Source of the DNA: Bugulina stolonifera
Taxonomy: Eukaryota > Bryozoa > Gymnolaemata > Cheilostomatida > Bugulidae
Assembly (NCBI GenBank): GCA_935421135.1
Contig: OW285192.1
Coordinates: 849,501-913,500 of the forward strand
Direction: 5' to 3'
Length of the DNA stretch: 64,000 nt
Positions 23,901-33,600 of this stretch are shown in pieces. Positions within the stretch are counted from its first letter, which is position 1. Each line of letters begins with the position of its first letter. A model generated the notes under the pieces. It was not told the origin of the DNA, searched no databases, and worked only from the letters and a program-made list of their open reading frames with translations. A program made the translations under genes and the position numbers.

Positions 23901-26302
23901 TACACACAAAACAGCTCCTCTATGGGCCTCCACTGACTTCTCTACTCTTCCAGCTCTAGAGATCAAGTAAAACTTTCCTATAATGAGATTATCATCCAAT
24001 AATTTAACGTTATTCTTAGATCAGGCAGCATCTACATATTCATCAACATCACCAACTAATGTTGCTCTACCTACAAATTATGAGTTTAAATTTCTAGTGG
24101 AGAATTTCCAATCTCAGGATGATCAAATACGCATTTCAATGTGCTATTATTTGTGGTCATAGATTCTAATGTTCTATGTTGTACCATTGAGGTAGTTCTC
24201 AGTTCGCACTACTTTATGGTATGGATACAACTAAAGATATTATCACTAACCCCTTCCAAAGTACGGACAGGTATGAGCAGTATGAATCACATGTCAATCA
24301 TTGATGTGGCATATACATAGCAGCATTACTTTCTAACTACAAACTGACTTACTTGACAATCCAAAATTCAAACACCAATTTCACCTAAATAATAATATCA
24401 AATTATTCGTGACTTGATAGGCTCTAATACTAATACACAGGAACCCTAAATAGCAACACACTGTAATTGCTGTTACTAAAGCAAGCATAGACAATATATG
24501 TACATGATTCCAATCTTATATTGCTGGAGGCATCCACTATGATTTATGAATATCAATTGCTTGGAAAATATACCTCACCTGAGATAATCCATAATGGTTA
24601 GTGTTAAAGACGTGAGAGTGATGTGAGAGTGTGAAGACTACTCGTCCAACTAATGTTAGAATTCCTAGGGAGAAGCTAGACGGAAATAAAGCTTTTGATC
24701 GGTGCCGGAAAAACACCGAACCACCGAACAGCGGAATGGAATTCACCGAACAGCGGATGAATTTAACAGAATAGAATTTCTTTGTATGCCTCACTTATAG
24801 CATGACATTGGTCCATTATAACCAGCATTTTACTGTTATGAACTCATAAAATCCTTGTGCAACTTTACCATAGTCATTTATAATTATAAAAAATTAATTA
24901 TAAATTTTTATTCAGACGAGCAATAAATAAATGAGTAAGTAGAATCTAAACATCTCGACTCTCAAATATCTAGCCCACAATGTTCCTGAGCTGCGTGGCA
25001 ATAAACAATATTTTATGCAAAAAAGTATTTTACTAACCTATTTAATAAGTTGTAAATCACAATGACAATAGACAGTTTTAGCAATAAAAGAAAACTTAGG
25101 CATTGATGAACCGTGAATATTCCTGAGAAATAGTAATGAATGTAATGAGTCCCAAATTTTATTAGCTCAAGATTTATATAGCAGCTCAAGACATTTCGAC
25201 TAAGTTCAAACTTGTAATTTCTTCAATAGAACCACACAGTTTGGAAAATAAATAGATAATCCAATGAAGATGAGCGGCGCCATGTGCGGTATTTTTCTTT
25301 TGTGTGGATGGTAGCAAAATGTGACTTCACTTTTCGGAATTCCCAACTGTGCTGTGGTTATGGTAATTTACAATCGGCGATAAAAAATGAGCTATTGACT
25401 TTTAATTTTTATTTTTAGCGGAACAAACCCATAATACTAATTAGTGGTAGTTGGAAGGTTAAGAAATTATTATTTTATTTTAGCTTGTTGCTTCAGCACC
25501 ATAAAAATTCATATGGAACTTCTGCACAGTAGAATATGAACCCGTTGATATAAAATAAATTAATGTAAATCTAAAATTAATATAATCATAATGTCAATGT
25601 GATAAGTATTATTATATACAATACACATGGTATTTTTATTTAATTGATATTTAATTTGTTGTGATAATGATTATTGTTATTGTCTAACACAGTTGATATA
25701 TTAATATTGTTTATTAATAATCAGTTTCATGAAAGATGGGCGATTTTATATTAGGTCGACATGCCTTTGTACTGGCGCGATCTGTTCGGTGCTGTCCATT
25801 CCGCTGTTCGGTATTTTTCCGGCACCGGCTTTTGATTGGGGTTTGAGACAAACAAGAGTTTGATTTCTAACGTTAGTAACCTTGGTTGAAATTGTCTTCT
25901 CTCTCTCACGCCATTTCATTTTCACGTCTTTTACCACTACCGACTCATAATAAACTGAGGAGGTCATTATAATCAATAATGATTACAATATAATTATAAG
26001 CGAATATATAAGGGCATTCAATCTTCAAAGAAAATATACTGACCATCTGTTGCAGCCAATGCAAATATATCAGAGCCAGCTTGCTTTTTTGAACCACCAA
26101 GTTTGGGAAACCAGTGCATGTCCGTTGGATACACATCATTGGGCAGGTTACAGACCTTGCTAGTTTCTTGATTGACTAGACTAGATCTCAAAATTTGATG
26201 ATCATCAGAGCTGGAATATACTTCATCTGCTGTGTTCCACCCAACACAACTTGCTAGTTCACTATGTTCTGCATTCTTTTTTAAATGAACCTTAAACCTC
26301 AT
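6000..26302 (-). CDS. IFT80: Intraflagellar transport protein 80 (IFT-B subunit), 16 coding exons
   Basis: IFT80 is a peripheral IFT-B subunit needed for ciliary assembly. Exons, 5' to 3': 26302-26044, 23977-23850, 23729-23568, 22607-22380, 21767-21643, 21109-20936, 19632-19478, 16598-16515, 14717-14653, 11639-11504, 10247-10107, 9696-9561, 8862-8730, 8423-8251, 6941-6818, 6119-6000 (stop TGA). All junctions are GT-AG and phases agree, giving 780 residues against about 777 in vertebrates. WD40 propeller blades cover roughly residues 1-600 (for example [30 protein letters not shown]); an alpha-solenoid follows ([26 protein letters not shown]). The ATG follows TTTTATTCTAG, so an upstream untranslated exon is likely. 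Introns carry a tRNA gene, solo LTRs, MITEs and minisatellites. No frameshift or missing exon was found. Identification rests on family recognition; exon edges were worked out by hand. Confidence 0.95.
6164..6394. repeat. 31-bp minisatellite in IFT80 intron 15
   Basis: About six or seven copies of a 31-bp unit built around AACATATTCCATATATGGG. It starts about 45 bp from the acceptor of the last exon. Confidence 0.85.
7066..7200. mobile_element. Fragment related to the CAGGGCCG hAT-like element
   Basis: Contains GGCCGTAACTATCTAGGCGG followed by CCTGGCCGCCTGAACTTTTTG. This parallels the first 90 bases of the complete element at 40661-41482 (CCTGGCCGTCTCAACTTTTGG). The right end could not be placed. 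It lies in IFT80 intron 14. Confidence 0.4.
8449..8680. repeat. 32-bp minisatellite in IFT80 intron 13
   Basis: About seven diverged copies of a unit of about 32 bp containing CATGTGTAACATCTCAATAT. It starts about 25 bp from the intron's acceptor. Confidence 0.85.
9452..9580. repeat. 29-bp tandem repeat overlapping the exon 12 donor of IFT80
   Basis: Four copies of a 29-bp unit containing TTAACCCTATAATGTGTACC. The last copy spans the 3' end of exon 12 and its splice donor; read on the minus strand the shared core is ATAGGGTTAGTAT, so donor-like strings recur at 29-bp spacing. Confidence 0.8.
9780..10029. mobile_element. TA-target MITE with GTGTCTTCG ends, copy 1
   Basis: Ends are GTGTCTTCGTGACCT and a diverged complement finishing in AAAACAC, flanked by TA on both sides. 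Length 250 bp. Homologous copies are at 12571-12839 and 28210-28437. It lies in IFT80 intron 11, immediately downstream of exon 11, so exon 11 reads into it as a longer open frame. Confidence 0.75.
10250..11055. repeat. 27-bp minisatellite, about 29 copies, in IFT80 intron 10
   Basis: The unit contains CACATTACACAGTATCAATA and then CTAGT. Because 27 is divisible by three it yields a long artificial open frame (9-residue repeat) on the plus strand. Variants (GTATC/GCATC, ATTAC/GTTAC) alternate along the array. It begins within about 8 bp of the acceptor of exon 11. Degenerate single units continue to about 11420 beyond the MITE at 11080-11241. Confidence 0.95.
11080..11241. mobile_element. 162-bp MITE inserted at the edge of the 27-bp array
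   Basis: Terminal inverted repeats GAGTGATTCTCAGATTATA and TATAATTTGAGAATCACTC differ at one position. Possible 4-bp target duplication ATAA. The remains of the tandem array continue on both sides. Confidence 0.7.
11961..12383. mobile_element. GC-rich inverted-repeat insertion
   Basis: Base composition jumps relative to its surroundings. GACTGGAGGCGAA near the left end is matched by TTTCGCCTCCAGTTCGC near the right end in inverted orientation, and AAAG/CTTT lies outside both. Boundaries are approximate and no target duplication was resolved. ORFs inside (to 82 codons) show no family resemblance. Confidence 0.5.
12571..12839. mobile_element. TA-target MITE with GTGTCTTCG ends, copy 2
   Basis: The best preserved copy. 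GGTGTCTTCGCGACCT at the left is the exact complement of AGGTCGCGAAGACACC at the right. TA flanks both sides, as for Tc1/mariner-type targets. Length 269 bp. Confidence 0.85.
13310..13381 (-). tRNA. tRNA-Gly (anticodon UCC)
   Basis: A 72-nt cloverleaf on the minus strand. The acceptor stem pairs GCGTCGG with CCGACGC, the discriminator is A, the A box is TGGTGTAAAGG, the anticodon loop is CTTCCAA with anticodon TCC, and the B box is GGTTCGATTCC. No intron. Seven T residues on the transcribed strand follow 4 bases downstream (plus 13299-13305), a Pol III terminator. It sits in IFT80 intron 9 in the same orientation as the host gene. Stems are fully paired, so it is probably functional. Confidence 0.95.
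13642..14286. mobile_element. TIR element with TTTACACTACACCAAC ends
   Basis: The left end TAAAGGTGCGTTTACACT and right end AGTGTAAATGCAGCTTTA are inverted repeats extending inward through CACCAACTCC/GGAGTTGGTG. Subterminal CACCAACTCC-like motifs are reiterated many times at both ends. About 645 bp, non-coding. Superfamily not assigned. Confidence 0.7.
15030..15705 (+). mobile_element. Solo LTR, family A (plus orientation)
   Basis: Ends TGTAATGGT and ACCATTACA; flanked by TTAT on both sides, a likely 4-bp target duplication. Internal signals in order: hairpin CCGACCCATTTTTGGGTCGG, GGCGGCCATGTTG, AACTTCCGG, TATA box CTATATAAAGGG near 15378, and AATAAA near 15431. Two further family A copies lie at 28718-29506 and 38803-39564. 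No internal region or coding sequence adjoins it. Superfamily unassigned. Confidence 0.8.
15710..16341. mobile_element. Degenerate inverted-repeat element with ATAACTCAG motifs
   Basis: Two copies, about 90 bp apart, of a block containing CCACAAGGTCCCAGYCTGG and GGCAATGATAATTGGCTTTA start near 15720. At the right end ATAACTCAGACTTC and GAAGTCTGAGTTAT form a hairpin, followed by TTCTACTGTA. The left end was not found, so boundaries are uncertain. Confidence 0.4.
18678..19447 (+). mobile_element. Solo LTR, family B (plus orientation)
   Basis: Begins TGTGGTGATATGG, ends AACATTACA, and is flanked by ATAT on both sides. Carries GGCCGACCCTTTTAAAGTCG, a GCCGCCATATTG stretch, TTTCCGG, a TATAAAAG box and AATAAAG about 50 bp later. 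It lies in IFT80 intron 7, antisense to the gene, ending about 30 bp from the exon 7 donor at 19472-19477. Confidence 0.8.
19684..20460. mobile_element. CAGTGGAAC-ended element, truncated copy
   Basis: Starts CAGTGGAACTAGCTTAATTT and continues colinear with the complete element at 34132-34765, including the shared block CTGCTGAGCACTATATAAATG. The matching right TIR is absent, so this copy is truncated or decayed. It lies in IFT80 intron 6. Confidence 0.6.
20545..20632 (-). repeat. tRNA-derived sequence (SINE head or tRNA pseudogene)
   Basis: On the minus strand an A-box-like AGCTGGTGTAGTGGGAAG is followed about 45 bases later by a good B box within CCCGGGTTCAAACCCC. The spacing and stems do not fold into a normal tRNA, so this is a Pol III promoter-like relic rather than a functional gene. 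Confidence 0.55.
21283..21490. repeat. Palindromic element with 17-bp tandem repeat
   Basis: A 25-bp imperfect hairpin (21348-21372 pairing with 21386-21410, core TAGTTGCTGAA/TTCAGCAACTA) is followed by three copies and a partial of TCATTATGCCTGTGGAC. TGACCAAC at the left and GTTGGTCA at the right may be the outer ends. It lies in IFT80 intron 5. Confidence 0.6.
21935..22186. mobile_element. MITE with TTCGAAA-rich inverted ends, copy 2
   Basis: The left part carries AAAAAGACAGTTCGATACAG and CAGGACGTTTCGAAACC; the right part carries GTCCTGTTTCGAACT twice and TTTTTCGAAATGTCCC. Ends are multiply inverted-repeated. It lies in IFT80 intron 4. Confidence 0.7.
24696..25831. mobile_element. 1.1-kb TIR element with CGGTGCCGGAAAAA ends
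   Basis: Left CGGTGCCGGAAAAACACCG and right GTATTTTTCCGGCACCG are inverted repeats that continue inward through AACAGCGGAATGGA for about 45 bp, with one 8-bp duplication in the left arm. The interior is AT-rich with no recognisable transposase. It lies in IFT80 intron 1. Target duplication not resolved. Confidence 0.7.
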
Positions 26303-27682
26303 GGCTAGAATAAAAGTTGTTAATGTTTTAAAGTGATTAATCGCTACACTATTCACTAAATTAAAGTAGACCAGTGGAAAAACTTGGTTACCAAAGGAAT
26401 TTTATGCTACGCATGCGTAGACACTTGCAGAAATATAGCCGAAAGAAAATTTAAAAATTAATTTGTAATAATTACATTTGATTAAGCTATCCAGCATTGT
26501 AAAATTTTAGCAACAATAAAAGCTATTAGTGCGCATTTTGCAATAATGTTTCACCCTATATTGTCTCCAATAGTTTTCTTCTTCCACGAGGTTAATTCTA
26601 GTAACCCAGCAACTAGCCATAATTTAAAGATGGCCGATAGTATTATCCATAGAGTTTAGTACATCAAACTCTATGGTATTATCGTTGAGTGAACTATCTT
26701 TGCTTTTACTATCTTTACTTGCATATTTACGCAACCGTGATAACACACTTGGCTGTAAAGGAGTGCAGTCAAAGGCTTTAGGCCTGCATGCTGATAATCC
26801 TCAAAATTGCTGGGATCTATTCTATGTTTACAACTGTGAAAGTGAGCTTTTATACTTTGCACACATGCCCATTAATTATATTCTTACGTGTAGTAGGTAA
26901 AAATCAAAAAACTAGAAGCAATAAAATTAAAAATACAAAAAAATATTAAAAATTATTGGTCTTGATGGATATAACTATAAGAATAGGTGCACTAAAATAC
27001 CGGATGCCATGTAGGTAAAAAACTAAAACAGCTAGATAAGATAAGTAATTTCAATTCTACTAGTTGTAGAGTGTCATAGCATGAACTACATGTGTAAGAA
27101 TGGCAGACTATCGTGACCGAGTATGTCTGTGGCAATTTATATACCACAGGCTTAGGTGCGTCTTATTTATAGTGGTATGTGAACTTACCAAGGTCTCACC
27201 ACCACTCTTCAGTCACTGCCTGTTATGAACCTAGCGTGAAGCATTTTGCGATAAGGTCAGAACAAACAGTGTTGGTGCTGCCGTTTTCACCTGAACCACC
27301 GTGATGTGGTTGCTCTTGTTTTGAAGAGGGCAGAGGTAGATTTTTATCTTGCATGCAGATGATACACTCACAGAGGACGTCCGTTATTCTAAGTCCTGAT
27401 CCGTAGGGTCTGAGTGGTCAACCTAACCCTGAAAAACTTGTCACCCTGACTGTCTGGACTAAAGGCATGCATCTGGACCCCTAGGCCATTTTACGAGACA
27501 AAGTAGCAAAATCAATGTACAGCTGTAGCCTTCTTGTTACAAGCACACATAGGTTAAATTTTGAAATTACTTGGGCTTATTGGCCATTTGGGTATGATTT
27601 TTAGAAGGCAGTAGGCTATTATGTTGCTTCAATTTGTTTTGTTTATTTTTTACTTGATGACCAGGAAATCACAAGTTAAGCT
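26303..27682. promoter_or_regulatory. Divergent 5' region between IFT80 and the C11orf65-like gene
   Basis: 1380 bp separate the two start codons. AGTAAC (26600-26605) and AGCAAC (26608-26613) match the RGYAAC half of the RFX/X-box motif used by ciliary promoters, and GTTAAT (26591-26596) is a poor opposite half. A perfect 11-bp inverted repeat CCATAGAGTTT/AAACTCTATGG lies at 26649-26678. No TATA box stands out. Regulatory function is inferred only. Confidence 0.4.
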
Positions 27683-30600
27683 ATGGATTCCCAGCGAATA
27701 ACAATAGGAGTGGAGATGAAGAGGAATGGAGAAGACCTTAAACCTTTAAATGACAGCGGAATACTTAAATCTAATGCTCCAAGGCTAGAATCAAGCAGGC
27801 AGTCAGTTACATTTAGAGATGATGCAGCGCATACCAATAGGGAAAGCGCACTAACTTTAAATCCACAAGATATTAAAAGAGTAATGGCAGTGAGGGTAAT
27901 AGAGCGAGCCTGGCTTGCATACCGAGACAAAAAGATGTATAATTTACTGAAACACGCAACCTGTGCTGCGGAAAATTCACTAAGTTATGAAATACTGCGT
28001 AAGATATCTCCTAAAGAAGCCAATCTATTGAAGGATAAAGGATCACCTGTCAAGGTGAGGTTTAGGTAAGAATCATACAAGTCACCTACGTGTACGTGTG
28101 TACATTGTAATAGTTACATTTATAATAATTCTATGTATGTAACAGCTACATTGACCCTCACAGTATTCTGTGTGGGTAACAGCTACATTAACCTTTCAGT
28201 TTTCTATTAGTGCCTTCACGACCAAGATGACCGCCCGGCCTAGGCCAAAAAAACTATTAACCTGGGATTTTGCTCGGTAGGAGAAAACCATCCCTAGCTC
28301 ATTGGCATACCCAGGTTTCTCACATGACAATGAGGATTTGCATTTGGCCCAGGCCGGTTTGCAACACTGTGATGGAAGTGGGCTGGGAAACTCTTGAGTA
28401 GATTGGCCTGTACCTGAAATCTAGGTCACGAAGACACTGTATGTGTGTAATGGTTACATTGACCCCCAGCAGCGTTGATTATTTAGCTCGAAATTTTCAG
28501 GCCAAATAATGAATAATGAGGTGGTATGAACAATCACTGAATATTTCCTTAGTTCTGCTTCTAATACAGTAAAAGTATAAGGAGTTAAAAAGCTAAAATG
28601 ATGATGGATATAGTGGGAAAGGCTATACGTATTCTGTAACAATGTATCTGGTAAATTCCCACTTGACACTAAATCAAACTTTATGTTTGTTGGTTAAAAT
28701 TCACAGAGAAATGATATTGTAATGGTTTTTGGTTTCTGGTATGGTCATCCTGAGACAACTCCCGAGTCCAAAGTGAAGTGCCTATGAGTGGTGCTAGGCC
28801 TTCTCATTACATGAAAGATTGATCGGAGTCAGTAGTCAAAGAACTACCAAAGACGACCCATGTGATCCCGAGTTATGCTTGTTTACTATACTGAGAAAGA
28901 GAGTGATCCGACCTAGTAGGCAGTTCGCGTGGCAAGATCGAGGACCTTAACAACTAGAATGACCTATCTACGAAGTGAAAGTCTCTGTATATAAGTATAG
29001 ATGTGTCTTTATTGAGATCCAAGCAAGAACTGAGACAACAAACGTAAAAACAATGCCCTTTATATAGTAAGAGAACTTCCGGAGGAAGTTCCGGTAAAAA
29101 GGCCGACGTAGTGTCGGGAAAAGACGACGTAGGGTCGTCCGGAAATTGCGCAACAATATGGTGGCCAGAAGCCCGATGGCCGACCCAAAATGGGTCGGGT
29201 TATTACAAAATATGCTTAGAATTATTCAAATCATATACAAAATGAATATCAGGTAATTCTGAGAGGTCGGGCTTCTTTACATGGGTATAAAAACAATACA
29301 ATGTCTCAGTATGCTATATACAAGTATGTAGTTATCGAATGAATGGTTAGACATGCAATATAAGACAAGTATAAGTATAAGAACAGCTAAGTGCAAGAGA
29401 ACAAGTGTTAGATGAGTAGTGCTGTGGCAATTACTAGGCACTTAGGGTGCTATAAGGTCCATCAGGGTGGCTGGAGTCGTATATACAAATGTCCTGAACC
29501 ATTACAATATTGTAGACTATGAAAACGTTCCTTGCTTTGAAAAATTGAGATTACAGCCTTGTAGCCCATGCTGTCCTGCACTAATGTATCAATAATTATT
29601 GCCATGAACTCTCTCAAACCAGTTTCTGGAAATTAGGAAAATTTAGTACATCATGTAAAAGTTGTGTGCATGTGCATACTGCCTACACTAATTATACTCA
29701 TCTGTACTTGTCTATTATTGTTTATACCATGCAGTCATGTGGAACATTCATGTGTTGAGCATTATTCTATGTTGTAAGACTTCCATAAAGGAAGCCGACG
29801 TTTCAGAATGTGCTGGTTTTTACATATTGCCTGTTCCTCCTTATTATAAGCATCTTTTATAATGGCCGACCCTTTTAAAGTCGGACCTCGGCCTTTTGGC
29901 CATATTCTTATGCAATTTCCGGGGTCAATACTAGGCCTATATCGTCCCTCCTGATACTCTATCGGGCTTTTTACCGGAACTTCTACCAGAAACACATATT
30001 TTAGTATAATAGCATGATCATTTTGCTGTACAAATCAGTTGATGATTAGACTGCAATAAAATCACATCTCCCAACTCAAACTTTACAGAGTTTTTTCTCT
30101 GAGTGAGGTAGTTTAAGCTCTTGGTCCCATTGGACCACTAGCTCGAACTCACTTCAAGCTCGACTGAACATACTCTTTCCACACTCTTTCTGAGCATAAG
30201 CATCAGGCCTATGACCCTTATATGTGAATAAGCTACCATACTGTTTACTCTTTATGTAATGCTGGAAGCACAAGTCTAGTCGACCACTCCTAGGCGCTTC
30301 CCACACTTGCACCATCGGTACCCGTGTGATTTCAGGCACGGAAACATTACAATACTATACACTACCATAGATCTATGAAATACATTGTATGTAGCACAAC
30401 AGTTGTGTGAATTGGAGACAGGCATAGGAACACGTAAGATTATATAAAAGTAATTATAGGGACTCAACTATAGAGCTGGTTTGCAGGGTACTCACTAAAC
30501 CAGTAAAGCTATGATTTTGTTTAGACTTTCTCTGATGCTTACCCGAACAGATGAATCTGCTATCTCAGCCTAATCCTACTTTATGGTATGAAATTAATGA

Positions 30601-33600
30601 TTTTTCCATGGGCTTGGTTGCTGCTTTTTACATATCTTGGATCTACAAGAGTGCAACAAACAGTTGACCCATCAGCACTAGAGTACGAGTGTATGAGGCC
30701 TGTGTTCTTAGTACACTTCTCTATAGTGCTGAGAGTTGGGCAACATATCATCCAAAAGAGTCCAAGCTGAGCGCCTTTCATACCTCTAACCAACCTATGC
30801 TTCAACATTGGTAAAACATGGGAGGACAAAATGACTAATGAAGATCTTTTCAAAATCACTGGCTCCAGGCCTTTGTCATCCAGACTAAAGGTTTTCCGTC
30901 TACACTGGGCTGAACATGTGAATAGAATGCTTCAACACAGAATACCCCGACTGCTTCTACATGGAATACTAGAGGAGGGGACCAGACAAGCTGGAAGCCC
31001 TCGACTTCGGTTTAAAGATGTCATCAAACATGACCTCAAAGACTTTTATGTTGAACCTACATCCTGGACTACCCTCTCTAGAGATCGGCCCAACTGAAGG
31101 TCCAAACTACATGCTGGCCGTCACCATGACACCAATTCTAACCTGAAAAACTGGAAGATAAGTGCCGAAGACGATACAGTTGAAGGTGAAGCCAAGCATT
31201 GTCACCTGTGACAGACGCATGTCAACACAGGTTGCTGCTAGTAACAGTTATACTGTCAGTTACTGGCTAAGCAGAGTATCTAGTGAGCTATTACAATGTA
31301 GTATGTAAATCTAGTCTGTTAGTTAATGGTTTGGATTTGGAATATCAAGATTACTCATGTTCGTTTAGTGGCTGGAGCTACTGATTTTGCGCTAAATACA
31401 TTGTGATTTAGGCCCCCAAATGTTCATGTATCAGGCCACAACCAACACCCATCGATATATTGTTATATTGATTTAACCCTCACAGATCTTGTTCACATCT
31501 AGCCATGTTTCTTCTTTATTGTATACAGGTTTGGCGGTGCAGAGTTTCCACCAATGGTTTACTTCAAAATATTCTCAGATACGTCCCTGACAAGAGTGAA
31601 GTATATGAGTGGTAAGAAAGCAATAAAACCTGCAAGTAAAGCAGCTGAAGAAGCATGTGATCTAATGGGTAAAAGGAAGTTCTTACAAATTATGGTGCAA
31701 GATACCATGTGTCAAGAGAGATACAAAGTTACAGATGAAATGGATGTGACCACTCTGAAAGATTATATGCAAGTAGGTAATTAGGATTTGGGTGATCAAC
31801 TGAGTGAATCGGTGATCTGCCGTATGAGTAGGAAATCAGCTGGGTGAGTGGGTGATCAGCTGGGTGAGTGGGTGATCTGCTGGGTGAGTGAGTGATCCGC
31901 TGGGTGAGTGGGTAATCAGCTGAGTGAGTGAGTGATCAGCTGGGTGAGTGGGTGATCAGCTGGGTAAGTGGGTGATCAGCTGGGTGAGTGGGTAATCAGC
32001 TGAGTGAGTGAGTGATCAGCTGGGTGAGTGGGTGATCAGCTGGGTGAGTGAGTGATCAGCTGGGTGAGTGGGTGATCAGCTGGGTAAGTGGGTGATCAGC
32101 TGGGTGGGGGGGTGTTCAGCTGGGTAAGTAGGTCATGGGTTAAATGAGTCATTGAATGTGCTGTTGAATGAGTGATGCAAACTTGACTACTCTTAAGCGC
32201 AAACTGTACTCGTTTTGAAATCAACTTGACTTGCATTTCCATGAATGTATCTTACTGTATTTAAAGTAAAAATTCAGATGATATGGTGAGATCATGAGAT
32301 GATGCTTCAAACCTCTCAGCGGATAATTTAGAAACACAGGTCTACAAGTACATGATATGCCTTTTCTAGCAGTTCCTTTATAGGACTGTCCATATTGATG
32401 TGGATGTATTGGAAAATTACTGAATATGTCTCATCATTTCTATAGTATCCTAATATTATAATGATTTCATTTCTAATAAGGATATTTTTACTAATTTACA
32501 GTATTTGAGTCACATAGATGAACTGCCTAGCTACATGGGTGGGAAGGACAACTACTGGCGAAAGCTAACACTTGACAGTGAGTCATCTGCTACTATATTA
32601 TTTCGTAAATAGGTCTATACCAGGCTGATAGAGAGTTATCTACACACGTATGTAATAATTTATGTTTAACAACAATCCCCACACTATGATTAGTGTAGGT
32701 AAGAAAAGCAATTACTAGCTAGGTCTACATGTACGTTGTCTAATTATGCATAGCAAGAAAGGTAAGTACATACATGTGTATGTATATTATATGCAATCGT
32801 ATCCACTGGTTGGGTGCATATTTTATATAATGTTGTCAGAAGAGAAGTGGTTTGCTAGTGTTAATACCACTCCCATTACTTGGGCAGCCAGACCACACAC
32901 TAGCCTCACTATTATATACTCCTACTTTCCATGTGTTGCGTAGGGTACAGAGGCGTTCACAGGGTACAATCACCCTTGTGATTATGTAAGTTGTGTCACT
33001 AAGGAAGTCTGGTAAGTATAACTTCTATCTAGATAAGCATTACATGTTTATACTTGTATTGTTGCCAAGCAAAAAGATGCTGATCCCATCTTATGTAGTC
33101 AACAGTTACTTCTCCCCTCCCCCCAAGGGTCAGGGCTCAACCTGGCAAATCAATACCAAACAGATAATGTCAGAAAAAATATACAAATAATCTTCACATG
33201 GATGTGGAACAGTGTCCCAGGTCAGCTATCGTAGAGAAGTCATTTCAAATTAATAGAGATAGATGACATCTGCAACAATATAATAATGTGTCAATGGAGA
33301 ATATAATATAGCTTGGGATCATTACACCTGGTAGGTTGCAATTCAATGAGGTAAATCACGCTCTACACTCTACTACATACCATTACTGTATGATTTATTT
33401 TAGTGTTGTATAGTATTAACATACAATGTAATCAGTGAAACGGAAGCATCACTAATAATATCCGTGGTGCCAAACACAATCCTTTCACGCGGCTGCCCAA
33501 TAGCAGAGCTAGTTGACAGGCCACCACGGTTCCTAGAGCTGGATACTTCGGGACGAAAACCTCTAGTTCACCTCCTACATGTAGGCCTATAATACCTATG

